A stretch of DNA of 45,700 bases from Rikenellaceae bacterium (lineage in GTDB: Bacteria > Bacteroidota > Bacteroidia > Bacteroidales > Rikenellaceae), in contig SUZL01000015.1 in NCBI GenBank assembly GCA_015059925.1, positions 1-45,700 of the forward strand, in the 5' to 3' direction. Shown here one piece after another: positions 21,066 through 29,325 of the stretch (position 1 is the first letter of the stretch; the number at the start of each line of letters is the position of its first letter). A program made the translations under genes and the position numbers. The notes beneath the pieces were generated by a model that ran no database searches, was not told where the DNA came from, and saw nothing but the letters and a program-made list of their open reading frames with translations.

Positions 21066-22613
21066 TTACTTCGCGTAGCTTACCGAACGAGTCTCGCGGA
21101 TTACGGTGATCTTCACCTGTCCGGGGTAGGTCATCTCGTCCTGAATCTTCTTTGCAATATCGTGCGAGAGCAACTCCGACTCCTGATCCGAGAGCTTGTC
21201 CGCACCCACGATCACGCGCAGTTCGCGGCCCGCCTGAATAGCGTAGGTCTTCACAACGCCGGGGTATGACAGCGCGATATCCTCCATCTCCTTCAGTCGC
21301 TTGATGTACGACTCGACAACCTCGCGGCGAGCACCCGGACGTGCGCCCGAGATAGCGTCGCAGACCTGAATGATGGGGGCGATGATCGACGACATCTCCA
21401 CCTCGTCGTGGTGCGCACCGATGGCGTTGCATACGTCGGCCTTCTCCTTGTACTTCTCGGCCAGCTTCATACCGATGATTGCGTGCGGCAATTCGGGCTC
21501 GTCGTCGGGCACCTTGCCAATATCGTGCAACAGACCTGCGCGGCGTGCAGCCTTGACGGGCAGGCCCAGCTCCGATGCCATAATACCTGCGAGGTTAGCC
21601 GTCTCGCGGGCGTGCTGCAACAGGTTCTGGCCGTATGATGAGCGGTACTTCATCTTACCGATCAGACGAATTAACTCGGGGTGCAGGCCGTGAATACCCA
21701 GATCGATGGCTGTGCGCTTACCCACCTCGACGATCTCCTCCTCGATCTGCTTCTTAACCTTCGCCACGACCTCCTCGATGCGTGCGGGGTGGATGCGGCC
21801 GTCGGTAACGAGCTGGTGCAGAGCCAATCGGGCGATCTCGCGGCGTACGGGATCAAAGCCGCTGAGGATGATAGCCTCGGGGGTGTCATCGACGATGATC
21901 TCGATGCCCGTAGCGGCCTCCAGAGCGCGGATGTTGCGGCCCTCGCGGCCGATGATGCGGCCCTTAACCTCGTCGCTGTCGATGTTGAACACCGTCACGG
22001 CATTCTCGATGGCGGTCTCGGTTGCTACGCGCTGTATCGAGGTTACGATGATACGTTTGGCCTCCTTCGTAGCGGTGAGCTTGGCCTCCTCGATGGTCTC
22101 GTTGATGTAAGAGTCGGCCTCGGCCTTGGCGTCAGCCTTCATATTCTCAACCAGAATGTTCTTCGCCTCCTCGGCGCTCATTCCGGAGATCTGCTCCAGA
22201 CGTACGTTCTGCTCGCGGATGATGCCGGCCAGCTCCTCCTTCTTGGCGTTGAGGCCCTGCATCTGGCTCTCCATCTGATTCTTCAGACGGTCGTTCTCCT
22301 TGATCTTACCCTCCAGCTCGCGCTGCTGGGTCTGAACGTGAGCCTCGGCCTGCTTTGTGCGCTGCTCGATCTGCGCGATCTCCTGATTGCGCTTGTTTAC
22401 GGCGCGGTCGTGCTCGCTCTTGAGCTGGATAAACTTCTCCTTTGCTTGGAGAATCTTCTCCTTCTTTATCATCTCGCCTTCGGCCTCAGCCTCTTTGAGG
22501 GCTACTTCGCGCTGACGCTTGATGGTGTTCTTGGTGATGTGGGTCGTAACCAGATGGTACACCGCAATCGCCACCACTGCCGACAGCACGGCCGTTAATA
22601 GTATTGTAAGCAT
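21066..22613 (-). CDS. rny: Ribonuclease Y
   Basis: 515 residues from the start [20 protein letters not shown]. An earlier in-frame ATG at 22811 would lie inside the structured RNA region and is rejected. RNase Y is a membrane-anchored endoribonuclease that initiates mRNA decay. Order: N-terminal membrane helix, a long coiled coil (about 30-190), a KH domain ([20 protein letters not shown]), and an HD domain with LLHDIGKV and the second histidine in [10 protein letters not shown]. The C-terminal dimer region ends in [13 protein letters not shown]. The zapA operon lies upstream and the Crp/Fnr gene downstream. Confidence 0.96.
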   Translation of the reverse strand: MLTILLTAVLSAVVAIAVYHLVTTHITKNTIKRQREVALKEAEAEGEMIKKEKILQAKEKFIQLKSEHDRAVNKRNQEIAQIEQRTKQAEAHVQTQQRELEGKIKENDRLKNQMESQMQGLNAKKEELAGIIREQNVRLEQISGMSAEEAKNILVENMKADAKAEADSYINETIEEAKLTATKEAKRIIVTSIQRVATETAIENAVTVFNIDSDEVKGRIIGREGRNIRALEAATGIEIIVDDTPEAIILSGFDPVRREIARLALHQLVTDGRIHPARIEEVVAKVKKQIEEEIVEVGKRTAIDLGIHGLHPELIRLIGKMKYRSSYGQNLLQHARETANLAGIMASELGLPVKAARRAGLLHDIGKVPDDEPELPHAIIGMKLAEKYKEKADVCNAIGAHHDEVEMSSIIAPIIQVCDAISGARPGARREVVESYIKRLKEMEDIALSYPGVVKTYAIQAGRELRVIVGADKLSDQESELLSHDIAKKIQDEMTYPGQVKITVIRETRSVSYAK

Positions 22614-22659
22614 TTGTGTGTTAATTAAGTTAATGTTATATTTTAGTTGTGTTGTCAAT

Positions 22660-22862
22660 AAAAAAACCGCATAGTGTTTCCTTTTCTTGTTTGACGAATC
22701 TGCCGATAAGTCAAGGTGTGGGGCTCCGAATATCGCAATCTTCCAACGGTGCGCGCGGCACACCTCCGAGGAGGTTAAGGCCTGATTTTGAGTAAGCGAG
22801 AGTTGACCCAATGTAATAAGTGTTCAGTTTCGCAAAGCTATAAGGAAATCTATGCGGGTAGA
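22660..22862 (-). ncRNA. ssrS: Candidate 6S RNA between zapA and rny
   Basis: About 200 nt on the minus strand with a closing stem made of CCGCATAG near the 5' end (22850-22857) and CTATGCGG at the 3' end (22667-22674). A second pairing, TTTCC/GGAAA (22844-22848 with 22677-22681), lies next to it. The 3' arm runs into seven T, like a terminator. Inside, GTCAA/TTGAC and GGTGTG/CACACC can form a distal stem, leaving two single-stranded strands opposite each other as in a 6S central bubble. Size and position directly downstream of zapA match the enterobacterial zapA-ssrS order. It has no obvious TAnnTTTG promoter and may be processed from the zapA transcript. Assignment by shape and synteny only. 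Confidence 0.55.
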
Positions 22863-22968
22863 TTTTCTATGTAAAGAACGTTTTTCGGGTTTTTCGGGAT
22901 GCAATTTCTCCATCCTCTCCCACCCCTTGGGTTCCAATATTTGTGTCGTCCCTTTTGCTGTCCTCTGG

Positions 22969-23280
22969 CTACTTATTGGGCCCCAAGGAGTTGATGTGCT
23001 TGTCGAGCATCTGCGACAGCGCATCCAGGGCGGCCATATCTTCGTCATTGACCTCGCTCTGTCGCGCGATCGATATGCCGTTTATACATAGTTGCAGGGC
23101 CGTTATGGCCAGACAATCTTCCGTTGAGATCTTGTCGCCGAAGGCCTTGCGGAGTTTCGTTACGCTGGCGTTCACCTCTCTTTCGGCCATACGATATACC
23201 TCCTCCTTGTCGGGAGCGATCGACATCTCGTAAGCCTTGCCGGCAACCTTGAGGTTTATTCTCTGTTTCTGTGACGCCAT
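22969..23280 (-). CDS. zapA: Cell division protein ZapA
   Basis: 103 residues. ZapA binds FtsZ and bundles protofilaments at the Z-ring. The N-terminal INLKVAGKAYEMSIAPDKEEVYRMAEREVNASV is the FtsZ-binding beta-helix head, and the C-terminal half is helical for tetramer formation. It starts 2 nt after the coiled-coil gene in the same operon and is followed by the candidate 6S RNA. Confidence 0.92.
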   Translation of the reverse strand: MASQKQRINLKVAGKAYEMSIAPDKEEVYRMAEREVNASVTKLRKAFGDKISTEDCLAITALQLCINGISIARQSEVNDEDMAALDALSQMLDKHINSLGPNK

Positions 23281-23282
23281 AG

Positions 23283-23576
23283 TTACTCAGCCTTGGTGAG
23301 CAGTGCGATGCACTTGTCAACCTCCCGCAATAACAGGTTGATTCGCGCCCGCGACTTATTCTTGTTCGCAGTATCTCCGCCCAGACTCACGGCCAGCTGC
23401 AGACGCTGCACCTCGGCTTTCATCTCGCGTAGCTGCTCCTGCTGCTCGCGCACCTTCTGGAGCAATTCGTCGCGCTCCTTGCACACCTGACTGAGCTCCT
23501 GCTCGAGCTTCTCGCCTCGGGCAATGATCATCTCGGCCTGAGCCTGAATGTGCGTAATTATGGTTTTGCAAGCCAT
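23283..23576 (-). CDS. Small coiled-coil protein, probable ZapA partner
   Basis: 97 residues. From about residue 10 to 65 it is a continuous heptad-rich helix (EKLEQELSQVCKERDELLQKVREQQEQLREMKAEVQRLQL), then a short C-terminal helix LLREVDKCIALLTKAE. The size and fold resemble ZapB, and it is translated just before zapA (2-nt gap), so a division-related scaffold role is plausible. I cannot show homology to ZapB by eye. It has its own TAnnTTTG promoter with a -33 TTTG. Confidence 0.8.
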   Translation of the reverse strand: MACKTIITHIQAQAEMIIARGEKLEQELSQVCKERDELLQKVREQQEQLREMKAEVQRLQLAVSLGGDTANKNKSRARINLLLREVDKCIALLTKAE

Positions 23577-23607
23577 AGGAAAGTTGGAAATACGGTAATT
23601 ATCTCTC

Positions 23608-23615
23608 CAAAGATA
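23608..23615 (-). promoter_or_regulatory. -7 element TATCTTTG with -33 TTTG for the zapA operon
   Basis: Minus-strand TATCTTTG lies 20 nt after TTTG (23636-23639), one of the best full -33/-7 matches in the window. The leader is about 28 nt. Confidence 0.7.
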
Positions 23616-23644
23616 ATATAAAAATATATTTTTCGCAAATTTTC

Positions 23645-23660
23645 GCTCTGCGCGCAGAGC
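23645..23660. promoter_or_regulatory. 16-bp perfect palindrome upstream of the zapA operon promoter
   Basis: GCTCTGCGCGCAGAGC lies in an AT-rich gap 5 bp upstream of the -33 element and 22 nt after the rimO stop. No T-run follows on either strand, so terminator function is doubtful. It could be an operator or a rimO 3'-end hairpin. Confidence 0.45.
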
Positions 23661-23682
23661 AAAATATATAAACTATCTACGA

Positions 23683-24996
23683 TTAGCCTCTTTTGCGCGA
23701 TGGGGCAATCACCTCGCCATAAAGGTCGTAGCCCTCGCTGTCGGTGATGCGCACGTCGTAGAATCGGCCACGACGCAGCTGTCGCAGGTGGGCGGGGATC
23801 ATAATCACCTGATCCACCTCGGGCGAGTCGTACTCCGAGCGGGCGATGTAGTAGTCGCCCTCGCGCGCATCGACAATCACGCGCAGCGTGCGGCCCTCGT
23901 AGCGGCTGTTGCCCTCCTCGGCGATGTCGGCCTGCGCGAGCATAATGCGGTCGGCGCGACGTTGCTTCTCCTCCTCCGAGATGTCGTCTTTCAGATGCAG
24001 TGCCGAGTATGTGCCCTCCTCCTCGGAGTAGGTGAATACGCCCAAGCGCTCGAAACGCACCTCACGAACAAACGCCTCCAGCTCGTCCACATCGGCCTCG
24101 GTCTCGCCCGGGTAGCCGACCATCAGCGTGGTGCGCAGTGCAATGTCGGGGATGCGCGTGCGAAGACGCTTGATCAGCTCCATCGCCTCGGCCTTGGTGT
24201 GGCGACGCTTCATCGCTGCGAGCATATTGTCCGATATGTGCTGGAAGGGAATATCGAGATATTTACAGATCTTGGGCTCCGTGGCCATCACCTCGATCAC
24301 ATCCTCGGGGAAGGCAGCGGGGTAGGCGTAGTGCAGACGTATCCACTCGATGCCCTCGATGCGACAGAGTTCGCGTAGCAGGTCGGCCAGACGGCGGCGG
24401 CCGTAGAGGTCGATGCCGTAGTAGGTCGTATCCTGCGCAATGACCATCAGCTCCTTAACGCCTCGTGCGGCCAGCTTGCGAGCCTCCTCCAGAATCTGCT
24501 CCATCGGCGTGGAGACGTGGCTGCCACGAATCAGCGGTATGGCGCAGTATCCGCAGAGCCAGTTGCAGCCCTCGGCAATCTTCAGGTAGGCGTAGTGCGC
24601 GGGCGTGGTCAGCACGCGCTCGGTCTCAAGCTCGGCTTTGTGCTCGGCACCCAGCGCGGCGGCAATGTCGGCCCAATCCTTCACGCCGAAGTACTCGTCC
24701 ACCTCGGGAATCTCCTCCCTAAGCTCGTCGGCATAACGCTCGCTCAGGCAGCCGATTACGAACAGCCGCTCGATGAGCCCCGCCTCCTTGGCCGCAACGG
24801 CCGAGAGGATGGTGTCGATGCTCTCCTGCTTGGCGTCGCCGATAAAGCCGCAGGTGTTGATCACCACCACCTTGGCGTCGGTGCGGTCGCTGTCAAAAGA
24901 GAGCTTGTAGCCCGCCGCCGAGAGCTGCGCCATCAGGTGCTCGCTATCAACCGTATTCTTCGAGCAGCCCAGCGTAATGACGTTTATCTTCTTCAT
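23683..24996 (-). CDS. rimO: Ribosomal protein S12 methylthiotransferase RimO
   Basis: 437 residues, normal length. RimO adds a methylthio group to the conserved Asp of S12 by radical-SAM chemistry. The N-terminal UPF0004 domain holds three cluster cysteines (TLGCSKNTVDSE, INTCGFIGDAKQES, IGCLSERY). The radical-SAM motif is CNWLCGYC (CxxxCxxC). A TRAM domain (about 375-437, EGRTLRVIVDAREGDYYIARSEYDSPEVD) ends it. GCSKNTVDSE and GFIGDAKQES distinguish RimO from MiaB. It starts 6 nt after ftsY, in the same transcription unit. Confidence 0.96.
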   Translation of the reverse strand: MKKINVITLGCSKNTVDSEHLMAQLSAAGYKLSFDSDRTDAKVVVINTCGFIGDAKQESIDTILSAVAAKEAGLIERLFVIGCLSERYADELREEIPEVDEYFGVKDWADIAAALGAEHKAELETERVLTTPAHYAYLKIAEGCNWLCGYCAIPLIRGSHVSTPMEQILEEARKLAARGVKELMVIAQDTTYYGIDLYGRRRLADLLRELCRIEGIEWIRLHYAYPAAFPEDVIEVMATEPKICKYLDIPFQHISDNMLAAMKRRHTKAEAMELIKRLRTRIPDIALRTTLMVGYPGETEADVDELEAFVREVRFERLGVFTYSEEEGTYSALHLKDDISEEEKQRRADRIMLAQADIAEEGNSRYEGRTLRVIVDAREGDYYIARSEYDSPEVDQVIMIPAHLRQLRRGRFYDVRITDSEGYDLYGEVIAPSRKRG

Positions 24997-25002
24997 ACTC
25001 CG

Positions 25003-26022
25003 CTATTTCTGCTCGGCAAAGAGCGCATTTACAAACTCGCGGCGGTCGAACATCCTCAGTTGGTCGATGCCCTCGCCAATACCGATATATCGTACGGGAA
25101 TATGGAACTGATCGCTGATGCCAATCACCACGCCACCCTTGGCCGTGCCGTCCAGCTTGGTGATCGTAAGCGAGGTAACCTGCGTGGCCTGCGTGAACTG
25201 ACGCGCCTGCTCAAAGGCGTTCTGTCCCGTCGAGCCATCCAGCACGAGCATAACCTCGTGCGGAGCGTCGGGGATAACCTTCGCCATCACGTTGCGAATC
25301 TTCGTCAGCTCGTTCATCAATCCGATCTTGTTGTGCAGACGGCCGGCGGTGTCGATCAGCACCACGTCAGCGCCGTTCGCTACGGCCGACTTCAGCGTAT
25401 CGAAGGCCACCGAGGCGGGGTCCGATCCCATCTCCTGACGAATCATCGTCGCGCCCGCGCGGTCGGCCCATACGGCCAGCTGATCGATGGCGGCGGCACG
25501 GAAGGTGTCGGCAGCACCGATATATACCTTGCGGCCTGCGGCGGTGAGCTTGGCGGCGAGCTTGCCGATGGTGGTGGTCTTACCCACGCCATTCACGCCC
25601 ACGACCATCATAACGTAGGGCATACCCGGCTTCACTTCCAGACCGAAATCCTCGCGCGAGGAGTGCGACTCCTCCAGAAGCTGCGCAATCTCGTCGCGCA
25701 GGATGGCGTTCAGCTCCGAGGTGTTCATATACTTGTCGCGTGCGATGCGTGCCTCGATGCGGTCGATGATCTTGACCGTCGTCTCTACGCCCACGTCCGA
25801 GGTGATGAGCACCTCCTCCAGATCGTCCAGCACGTCGGCATCGACGGTCGAACGGCCCGCAACGGCACGCGCCAGCTTCGAGAAGAATCCCGTCTTGGTC
25901 TTCTGAAGTCCCTCCGAGAGCTCCTCCTGCTGCGCCTGCTCCTTCTGCGCTACCTCCTGCTGCTCGGGGGCAGCGGGCGCGGTGTTATCTTTTTTCTTCT
26001 TGAAAAGATCAAAAAATCCCAT
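25003..26022 (-). CDS. ftsY: Signal recognition particle receptor FtsY
   Basis: 339 residues from MGFFDLFKKKK. An upstream ATG at 26076 overlaps the promoter box and is rejected. FtsY is the GTPase receptor for the SRP at the inner membrane. A short Q/E-rich, charged N-terminal region leads into the NG domain: GVNGVGKTTTIGKLA (G1), DTFRAAAIDQLAVW, DVVLIDTAGRLHNK (G3), TKLDGTAKGG (G4) and the C-terminal GIGEGIDQLRMFDRREFVNALF. Its own promoter at 26074-26081 makes it partly independent of the ribosomal genes upstream. Confidence 0.96.
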   Translation of the reverse strand: MGFFDLFKKKKDNTAPAAPEQQEVAQKEQAQQEELSEGLQKTKTGFFSKLARAVAGRSTVDADVLDDLEEVLITSDVGVETTVKIIDRIEARIARDKYMNTSELNAILRDEIAQLLEESHSSREDFGLEVKPGMPYVMMVVGVNGVGKTTTIGKLAAKLTAAGRKVYIGAADTFRAAAIDQLAVWADRAGATMIRQEMGSDPASVAFDTLKSAVANGADVVLIDTAGRLHNKIGLMNELTKIRNVMAKVIPDAPHEVMLVLDGSTGQNAFEQARQFTQATQVTSLTITKLDGTAKGGVVIGISDQFHIPVRYIGIGEGIDQLRMFDRREFVNALFAEQK

Positions 26023-26040
26023 AACTCTTATTGTTTTACT

Positions 26041-26062
26041 GTCCGCGTTGTGCGACGCGGGC
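26041..26062 (-). other. Hairpin in the ftsY 5' leader
   Basis: Minus-strand CCGCGT and ACGCGG arms around a CGCACA loop, in the ~50-nt leader, 19 nt before the start codon. No T-run follows, so it is a leader structure rather than a terminator. Confidence 0.4.
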
Positions 26063-26073
26063 AAATTATCATA

Positions 26074-26081
26074 CAAAGTTA
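26074..26081 (-). promoter_or_regulatory. -7 element TAACTTTG for ftsY-rimO
   Basis: Minus-strand TAACTTTG lies 52 nt upstream of the ftsY start codon, after the terminator at 26125-26156. Confidence 0.6.
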
Positions 26082-26124
26082 CAGATTTTTAAGGATAATA
26101 CCAAATGTAAAGGCCCATACACAC

Positions 26125-26156
26125 AAAAAGGCGCCTCCAAATGGAAGCGCCTTTTT
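26125..26156. terminator. Bidirectional-looking terminator after rpmB-rpmG-DUF4295
   Basis: Arms AAAAAGGCGC and GCGCCTTTTT around a 12-nt loop, so both strands end in T5. It separates the small ribosomal operon from ftsY. Confidence 0.88.
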
Positions 26157-26243
26157 GTATTGGGCTTAAAATTTGTTTGCGAAAGTTTTTTGATCAGTCT
26201 ATATAGACCCCTCCCCCTCGCTCAGGCCCAATGCAAAATAAAA

Positions 26244-26402
26244 TTATTTCTCGGCGAAGTAAGCCTTGATGTCCTCCTCCTCAAGAATGTTCTGAGTCTT
26301 GAAGATGTAAGCACCGGTCTTCTCCGATTTCACCATCTTGATGCACTTGGTGTACTTCTTGTTGGTACCCGTCTTAAGGGTTGCAACTACTTTCTTTGCC
26401 AT
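26244..26402 (-). CDS. DUF4295 small basic protein
   Basis: 52 residues, translated directly from the sequence. It begins MAKKVVATLKTGTNKKYTK and ends in ILEEEDIKAYFAEK. It matches the DUF4295 family found after rpmG in Bacteroidota. It is lysine-rich and probably ribosome-associated, though its function is not established. It lies 13 nt after rpmG with consistent orientation, and is the last gene before the terminator. Confidence 0.9.
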   Translation of the reverse strand: MAKKVVATLKTGTNKKYTKCIKMVKSEKTGAYIFKTQNILEEEDIKAYFAEK

Positions 26403-26415
26403 AACTTACTCTTGA

Positions 26416-26598
26416 TTACTTAATTTCACGATGTACGGTTACCTTCTTCAAGTAAGGATTGTACTTCTTACGCTCCAAACGATCGGGTGTGTTCTTCTTG
26501 TTCTTGGTGGTGATGTAGCGTGACATACCTGCAACGCCTGACTCCTTCTGCTCGGTGCACTCAAGGATCACCTGAACTCTGTTACCTTTCTTTGCCAT
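26416..26598 (-). CDS. rpmG: 50S ribosomal protein L33
   Basis: 60 residues. [46 protein letters not shown] contains the L33 signature (YxTxKNKKNTPxRLExKKYxP). It lacks the four-cysteine zinc ribbon, so it is the C-minus form. It lies between rpmB (16 nt upstream) and the DUF4295 gene. Confidence 0.97.
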   Translation of the reverse strand: MAKKGNRVQVILECTEQKESGVAGMSRYITTKNKKNTPDRLERKKYNPYLKKVTVHREIK

Positions 26599-26614
26599 TT
26601 GTCCTTAATAAATT

Positions 26615-26848
26615 TTAGTAAACCTTCTTGGGAGCAACGGCCTCCTTCAGAGCGGCAGCCAAGCCCTTCTTGTTAATAGTTTTCATACCGGCGGTGGTTA
26701 CCTTCAAGGTGAACCAGCGGCCCTCCTCCTCAGACCAGAAACGCTTCGTCTTCAAGTTGGTGTTGAACTTGCGCTTGGTCTTGCGGTTTGAGTGAGAAAC
26801 GTTGTTACCCACTACTGCAGTTTTACCTGTAATTTCGCAAACTCTCAT
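26615..26848 (-). CDS. rpmB: 50S ribosomal protein L28
   Basis: 77 residues. CEITGKTAVVGNNVSHSNRKTKRKFNTNL is the L28 N-terminal signature, and RFWSEEEGRWFTLKVTTAGMKTINKKGL completes the fold. It is the first gene of the rpmB-rpmG-DUF4295 operon, with a TAnnTTTG box 44 nt upstream. Confidence 0.97.
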   Translation of the reverse strand: MRVCEITGKTAVVGNNVSHSNRKTKRKFNTNLKTKRFWSEEEGRWFTLKVTTAGMKTINKKGLAAALKEAVAPKKVY

Positions 26849-26892
26849 TGTTTTTTAAGTTTTAGTTTTAATCCCCTCACAATAAGGGTGCG

Positions 26893-26900
26893 CAAAGATA
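26893..26900 (-). promoter_or_regulatory. -7 element TATCTTTG for the rpmB operon
   Basis: Minus-strand TATCTTTG followed by CGCACCC. The leader to the rpmB start codon is about 40 nt. Confidence 0.65.
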
Positions 26901-26999
26901 ATCAAAAATTTTCATTAGGCAATCGAAAGCCGATAAAAATCTTGTGAAAAGCGCTTTGCGGCGGTCGAGTTCTCCACTTTTTCTCTCGCTGGGGCCTTT

Positions 27000-27512
27000 T
27001 TACAGCTCGAGCAGCCCCTCGGGAAGCACCATTCGGATCATCTGACGCTCGAAGTCGATCGCGGCGATGAACTCCTCGGCGGCGGGCACCAGTCGCTCGC
27101 CATCGCCGAAGTCGATGCCCAGCAGGGGGTTCATATCGCTGTCGTAGTAGTCCGTCACCTTGCCGCGCAGCTTGCCCACGCTGACGCTGAAGCCGATCAG
27201 ATCCTCCATATAGAACTCGTCGTCCTCGCCCTCCTCTTCAGTGTCGGGCATAAATAGCTCCTTTCCGACCAGCTCCTCGGCACGGCGGCGCGAGTCGAAG
27301 TCGGCAAAACGAACGTTGGCACCCGCACGCCCGCGCGTGGTGAAGCTCTCGCAGTAGAGCGGTACGGGGAGCGAGTCGATCTCGACAAAGAGTGGATCTG
27401 AGGTGGGGTCGAACTCCTCGGGTAGGGTGTCGTAGAGCGTGATGGCCACGCCACCGGAGTCGATGTCGCCAAAGAGGCGGCCTATGCGCCCGACGGCAAT
27501 CATATTTTTCAT
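27000..27512 (-). CDS. rimM: Ribosome maturation factor RimM
   Basis: 170 residues from MKNMIAVGRIGR (M4 is an alternative start). RimM assists 30S head assembly and binds S19. The N-terminal IAVGRIGRLFGDIDSGGVAITLYDTLP is the RimM beta-barrel start, ARADFDSRRRAEELVGKELF-like sequence lies mid-protein, and the PRC-barrel half has YYMEDLIGFSV-type and GIDFGDGERLVPAAEEFI segments. The last residues carry the usual IRMVLPEGLLEL. A terminator separates it from rpsP 130 nt upstream, so expression may be attenuated relative to rpsP. Confidence 0.9.
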   Translation of the reverse strand: MKNMIAVGRIGRLFGDIDSGGVAITLYDTLPEEFDPTSDPLFVEIDSLPVPLYCESFTTRGRAGANVRFADFDSRRRAEELVGKELFMPDTEEEGEDDEFYMEDLIGFSVSVGKLRGKVTDYYDSDMNPLLGIDFGDGERLVPAAEEFIAAIDFERQMIRMVLPEGLLEL

Positions 27513-27593
27513 AGTTTCGGTGTAATGAGGCAACGCCGCGGCGTTGCCCGATTGGGTGATTGGTGAAAATGGATAAAAGCTACGCTGAAGAAT

Positions 27594-27620
27594 AAAAAAG
27601 GCTGCCAATAATTGACAGCC
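27594..27620 (-). terminator. Terminator/attenuator between rpsP and rimM
   Basis: Minus-strand GGCTG and CAGCC arms with inner CAAT/ATTG pairing, then TTTTTT. It lies 22 nt after the rpsP stop codon, within the presumed rpsP-rimM unit. Confidence 0.8.
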
Positions 27621-27642
27621 CCGTGTGTTGTGAAAGAAGCAA

Positions 27643-28170
27643 CTACTCTGCAGCCTCCTCGGTAGCCTCCTCTGCGCCCTCGGTCTCGGCAGCAGCAGCC
27701 TCAGCTGCGGCAGCGGCCTTAGCGGCAGCGATGGCAGCAGCACGCTCCTCCTTAACCTTGGTCTCGGCAGCGAGTGCAGCCTTCTCGGCGTTGCGAGCGT
27801 CGGTAGCGAGCTTGCTGACCTTAGCAGCGATCTTGCTCTCCTTCTCACCGAGCCACTTGTTGAACTTAGCCTCAGCGTCGCTCTCAGAGAAAGCGCCCTT
27901 AGCTACACCGCCCAACAGATGCTTCTTGTAAAGAACACCCTTGTACGAGAGAATTGCTCGACAAGTATCGGTAGGTTGTGCGCCCTTGAGTAACCAATCC
28001 AAAGCACGGTCGAACTTCAGATCAATCGTAGCAGGATTCGTGTTGGGGTTATAAACGCCCAATTTCTCGATAAACTTACCATCACGTGGCGCTCTGCTAT
28101 CTGCGGCAACGATGTGGTAGATGGGAGCACCCTTCTTACCGTGACGTGCCAAACGAATTTTAACAGCCAT
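27643..28170 (-). CDS. rpsP: 30S ribosomal protein S16 with Ala/Glu-rich C-terminal extension
   Basis: 175 residues, about twice the length of E. coli S16. The core (1-80) shows [40 protein letters not shown] and the [22 protein letters not shown] region. Residues about 95-175 form a charged helix and an Ala/Glu-rich tail ([20 protein letters not shown]), a long-form S16 seen in Bacteroidota. Promoter at 28232-28239; terminator before rimM. Confidence 0.96.
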   Translation of the reverse strand: MAVKIRLARHGKKGAPIYHIVAADSRAPRDGKFIEKLGVYNPNTNPATIDLKFDRALDWLLKGAQPTDTCRAILSYKGVLYKKHLLGGVAKGAFSESDAEAKFNKWLGEKESKIAAKVSKLATDARNAEKAALAAETKVKEERAAAIAAAKAAAAAEAAAAETEGAEEATEEAAE

Positions 28171-28231
28171 TTGCTATAAAATTTTGTTAGTTAATTAATA
28201 AACGCAACCCTACGCTTTCGGGGTTTGGGCG

Positions 28232-28239
28232 CAAAGGTA
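28232..28239 (-). promoter_or_regulatory. -7 element TACCTTTG for rpsP
   Basis: Minus-strand TACCTTTG followed by GCGCCC. The ~55-nt leader contains an AACCC/GGGTT hairpin. Confidence 0.65.
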
Positions 28240-28248
28240 AGAATAAAT

Positions 28249-28280
28249 AATTCAAAATGCAAAATTCAAAATTCAAAATT
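28249..28280. repeat. AT-rich 9-nt repeat (ATTCAAAAT units)
   Basis: Four near-tandem ATTCAAAAT/AATTCAAAA units, the same motif as at 9061-9089 and 9265-9293. It lies between the rpsP promoter and the terminator of the preceding gene. Confidence 0.65.
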
Positions 28281-28293
28281 GTTGATTTTGAGT

Positions 28294-28328
28294 GAAAAAA
28301 ATTGTCCGAACGGTTAGGTTCGGACAAC
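28294..28328 (-). terminator. Intrinsic terminator of the coiled-coil membrane protein gene
   Basis: Minus-strand arms TTGTCCGAACC and GGTTCGGACAA type (10 bp) around a 5-nt loop, then a T7 run, 22 nt after the stop codon. Confidence 0.9.
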
Positions 28329-28349
28329 TTTATCTCGATTAGGATTTTC

Positions 28350-29276
28350 CTATCGCATTGCCACCTCGGCGGTGCCGGCCAAGCGGCCCTCGATGTAGAG
28401 CTCGATGTGGTAGGTTCCGGGGGTGAAGCCCGAGCCATCGACGTAGATACCGACGGGCAGGTCGGCGCACTCGTAATCGACCTCACGCATTGCCGAATAT
28501 ACCTTCTGCTCGCCCTCGAATGTGAAGGTCGAAGCGTTGTTGTTGGCAATCAGGTAGCCCTCGGGCGAAGTTACGCAGGCGTAGATAGCCTTGTTGCCCG
28601 GCTCGGCCAACTCGTTGGCTGCCAACGCAAAGTCGAGGTAGAGGCGCTGTGCGTTCTTCACGCGAGTAACCTCCTTGCCGCGATTGTTCAGAGCCTGCAT
28701 CGTGATGCTGCGGGCGCGGATAACGGCTCCCACGCGCACCTTGTTGTTGAGCTCCTCGGCGCGCTCCTCGGCCATCTCGGCACGCAGCTGAGCGGTCGAG
28801 ATCTCCTTCTTGTATGAGATGTTCTCTTTGGTGAGCTGCTGGTTGATGTTGTTGAGCGAGTCGATCTGGCGGATGTAGCCCTGCATAACGGTACGCAACG
28901 TACCCACCTCCTTCTCGTAGGCGCGAATCTTGGCGTAGTTCAGGCGGCGCTCATTTTTGAGCTGCTCCATCAGCTGGTTGGCCTCCTCGAGGTTGGCGGC
29001 GATCGAGTCGTTCTGGATCTTCAAATCGTCGAACGATACGATCAGCGAGTCCAGATCGCCCTGAATCTTGGTGCGATCCTCCTCCAGAAGTGCATACTCG
29101 GCCTGCTGCTGGCGATGCATATTGAAATATACCACCGACAGCGCCACCAGAATCACCGCAAGGATGATGATCACGATGCGGTAGCCGCGCACGGCTTTGT
29201 TATCGACCTGCTCTTGGCCGTAGTCGTCGTACTCATCCTCGTAGCGGTCGTCGTTCTCGTTATAATCTTCTCTCAT
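28350..29276 (-). CDS. Single-pass membrane protein with long coiled coil, function unknown
   Basis: 308 residues. A strongly acidic cytoplasmic N-terminus (EDYNENDDRYEDEYDDYGQEQ) precedes one membrane helix (about 34-52). A coiled coil of ~130 residues follows, then a ~110-residue C-terminal beta-rich domain (KNAQRLYLDFALAANELAEPGNKAIYACVTSPEGYLI ... GTYHIELYIEGRLAGTAEVAMR). The topology puts the coiled coil and C-terminal domain in the periplasm. I recognise it as a conserved Bacteroidota protein of unknown function, with no catalytic motif. It has its own TAnnTTTG promoter and terminator. Confidence 0.82.
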   Translation of the reverse strand: MREDYNENDDRYEDEYDDYGQEQVDNKAVRGYRIVIIILAVILVALSVVYFNMHRQQQAEYALLEEDRTKIQGDLDSLIVSFDDLKIQNDSIAANLEEANQLMEQLKNERRLNYAKIRAYEKEVGTLRTVMQGYIRQIDSLNNINQQLTKENISYKKEISTAQLRAEMAEERAEELNNKVRVGAVIRARSITMQALNNRGKEVTRVKNAQRLYLDFALAANELAEPGNKAIYACVTSPEGYLIANNNASTFTFEGEQKVYSAMREVDYECADLPVGIYVDGSGFTPGTYHIELYIEGRLAGTAEVAMR

Positions 29277-29325
29277 TTCTTGAGGGTTTATAGTTTAACA
29301 AAAAGCTTTTAGGTTGTTTCAATGG

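Noticed and set aside
24517..26169. 550-codon open frame on the plus strand opposite rimO and ftsY
   Set aside because: It is antisense to two conserved genes with intact motifs, shows no family resemblance, and spans their junction and promoter.
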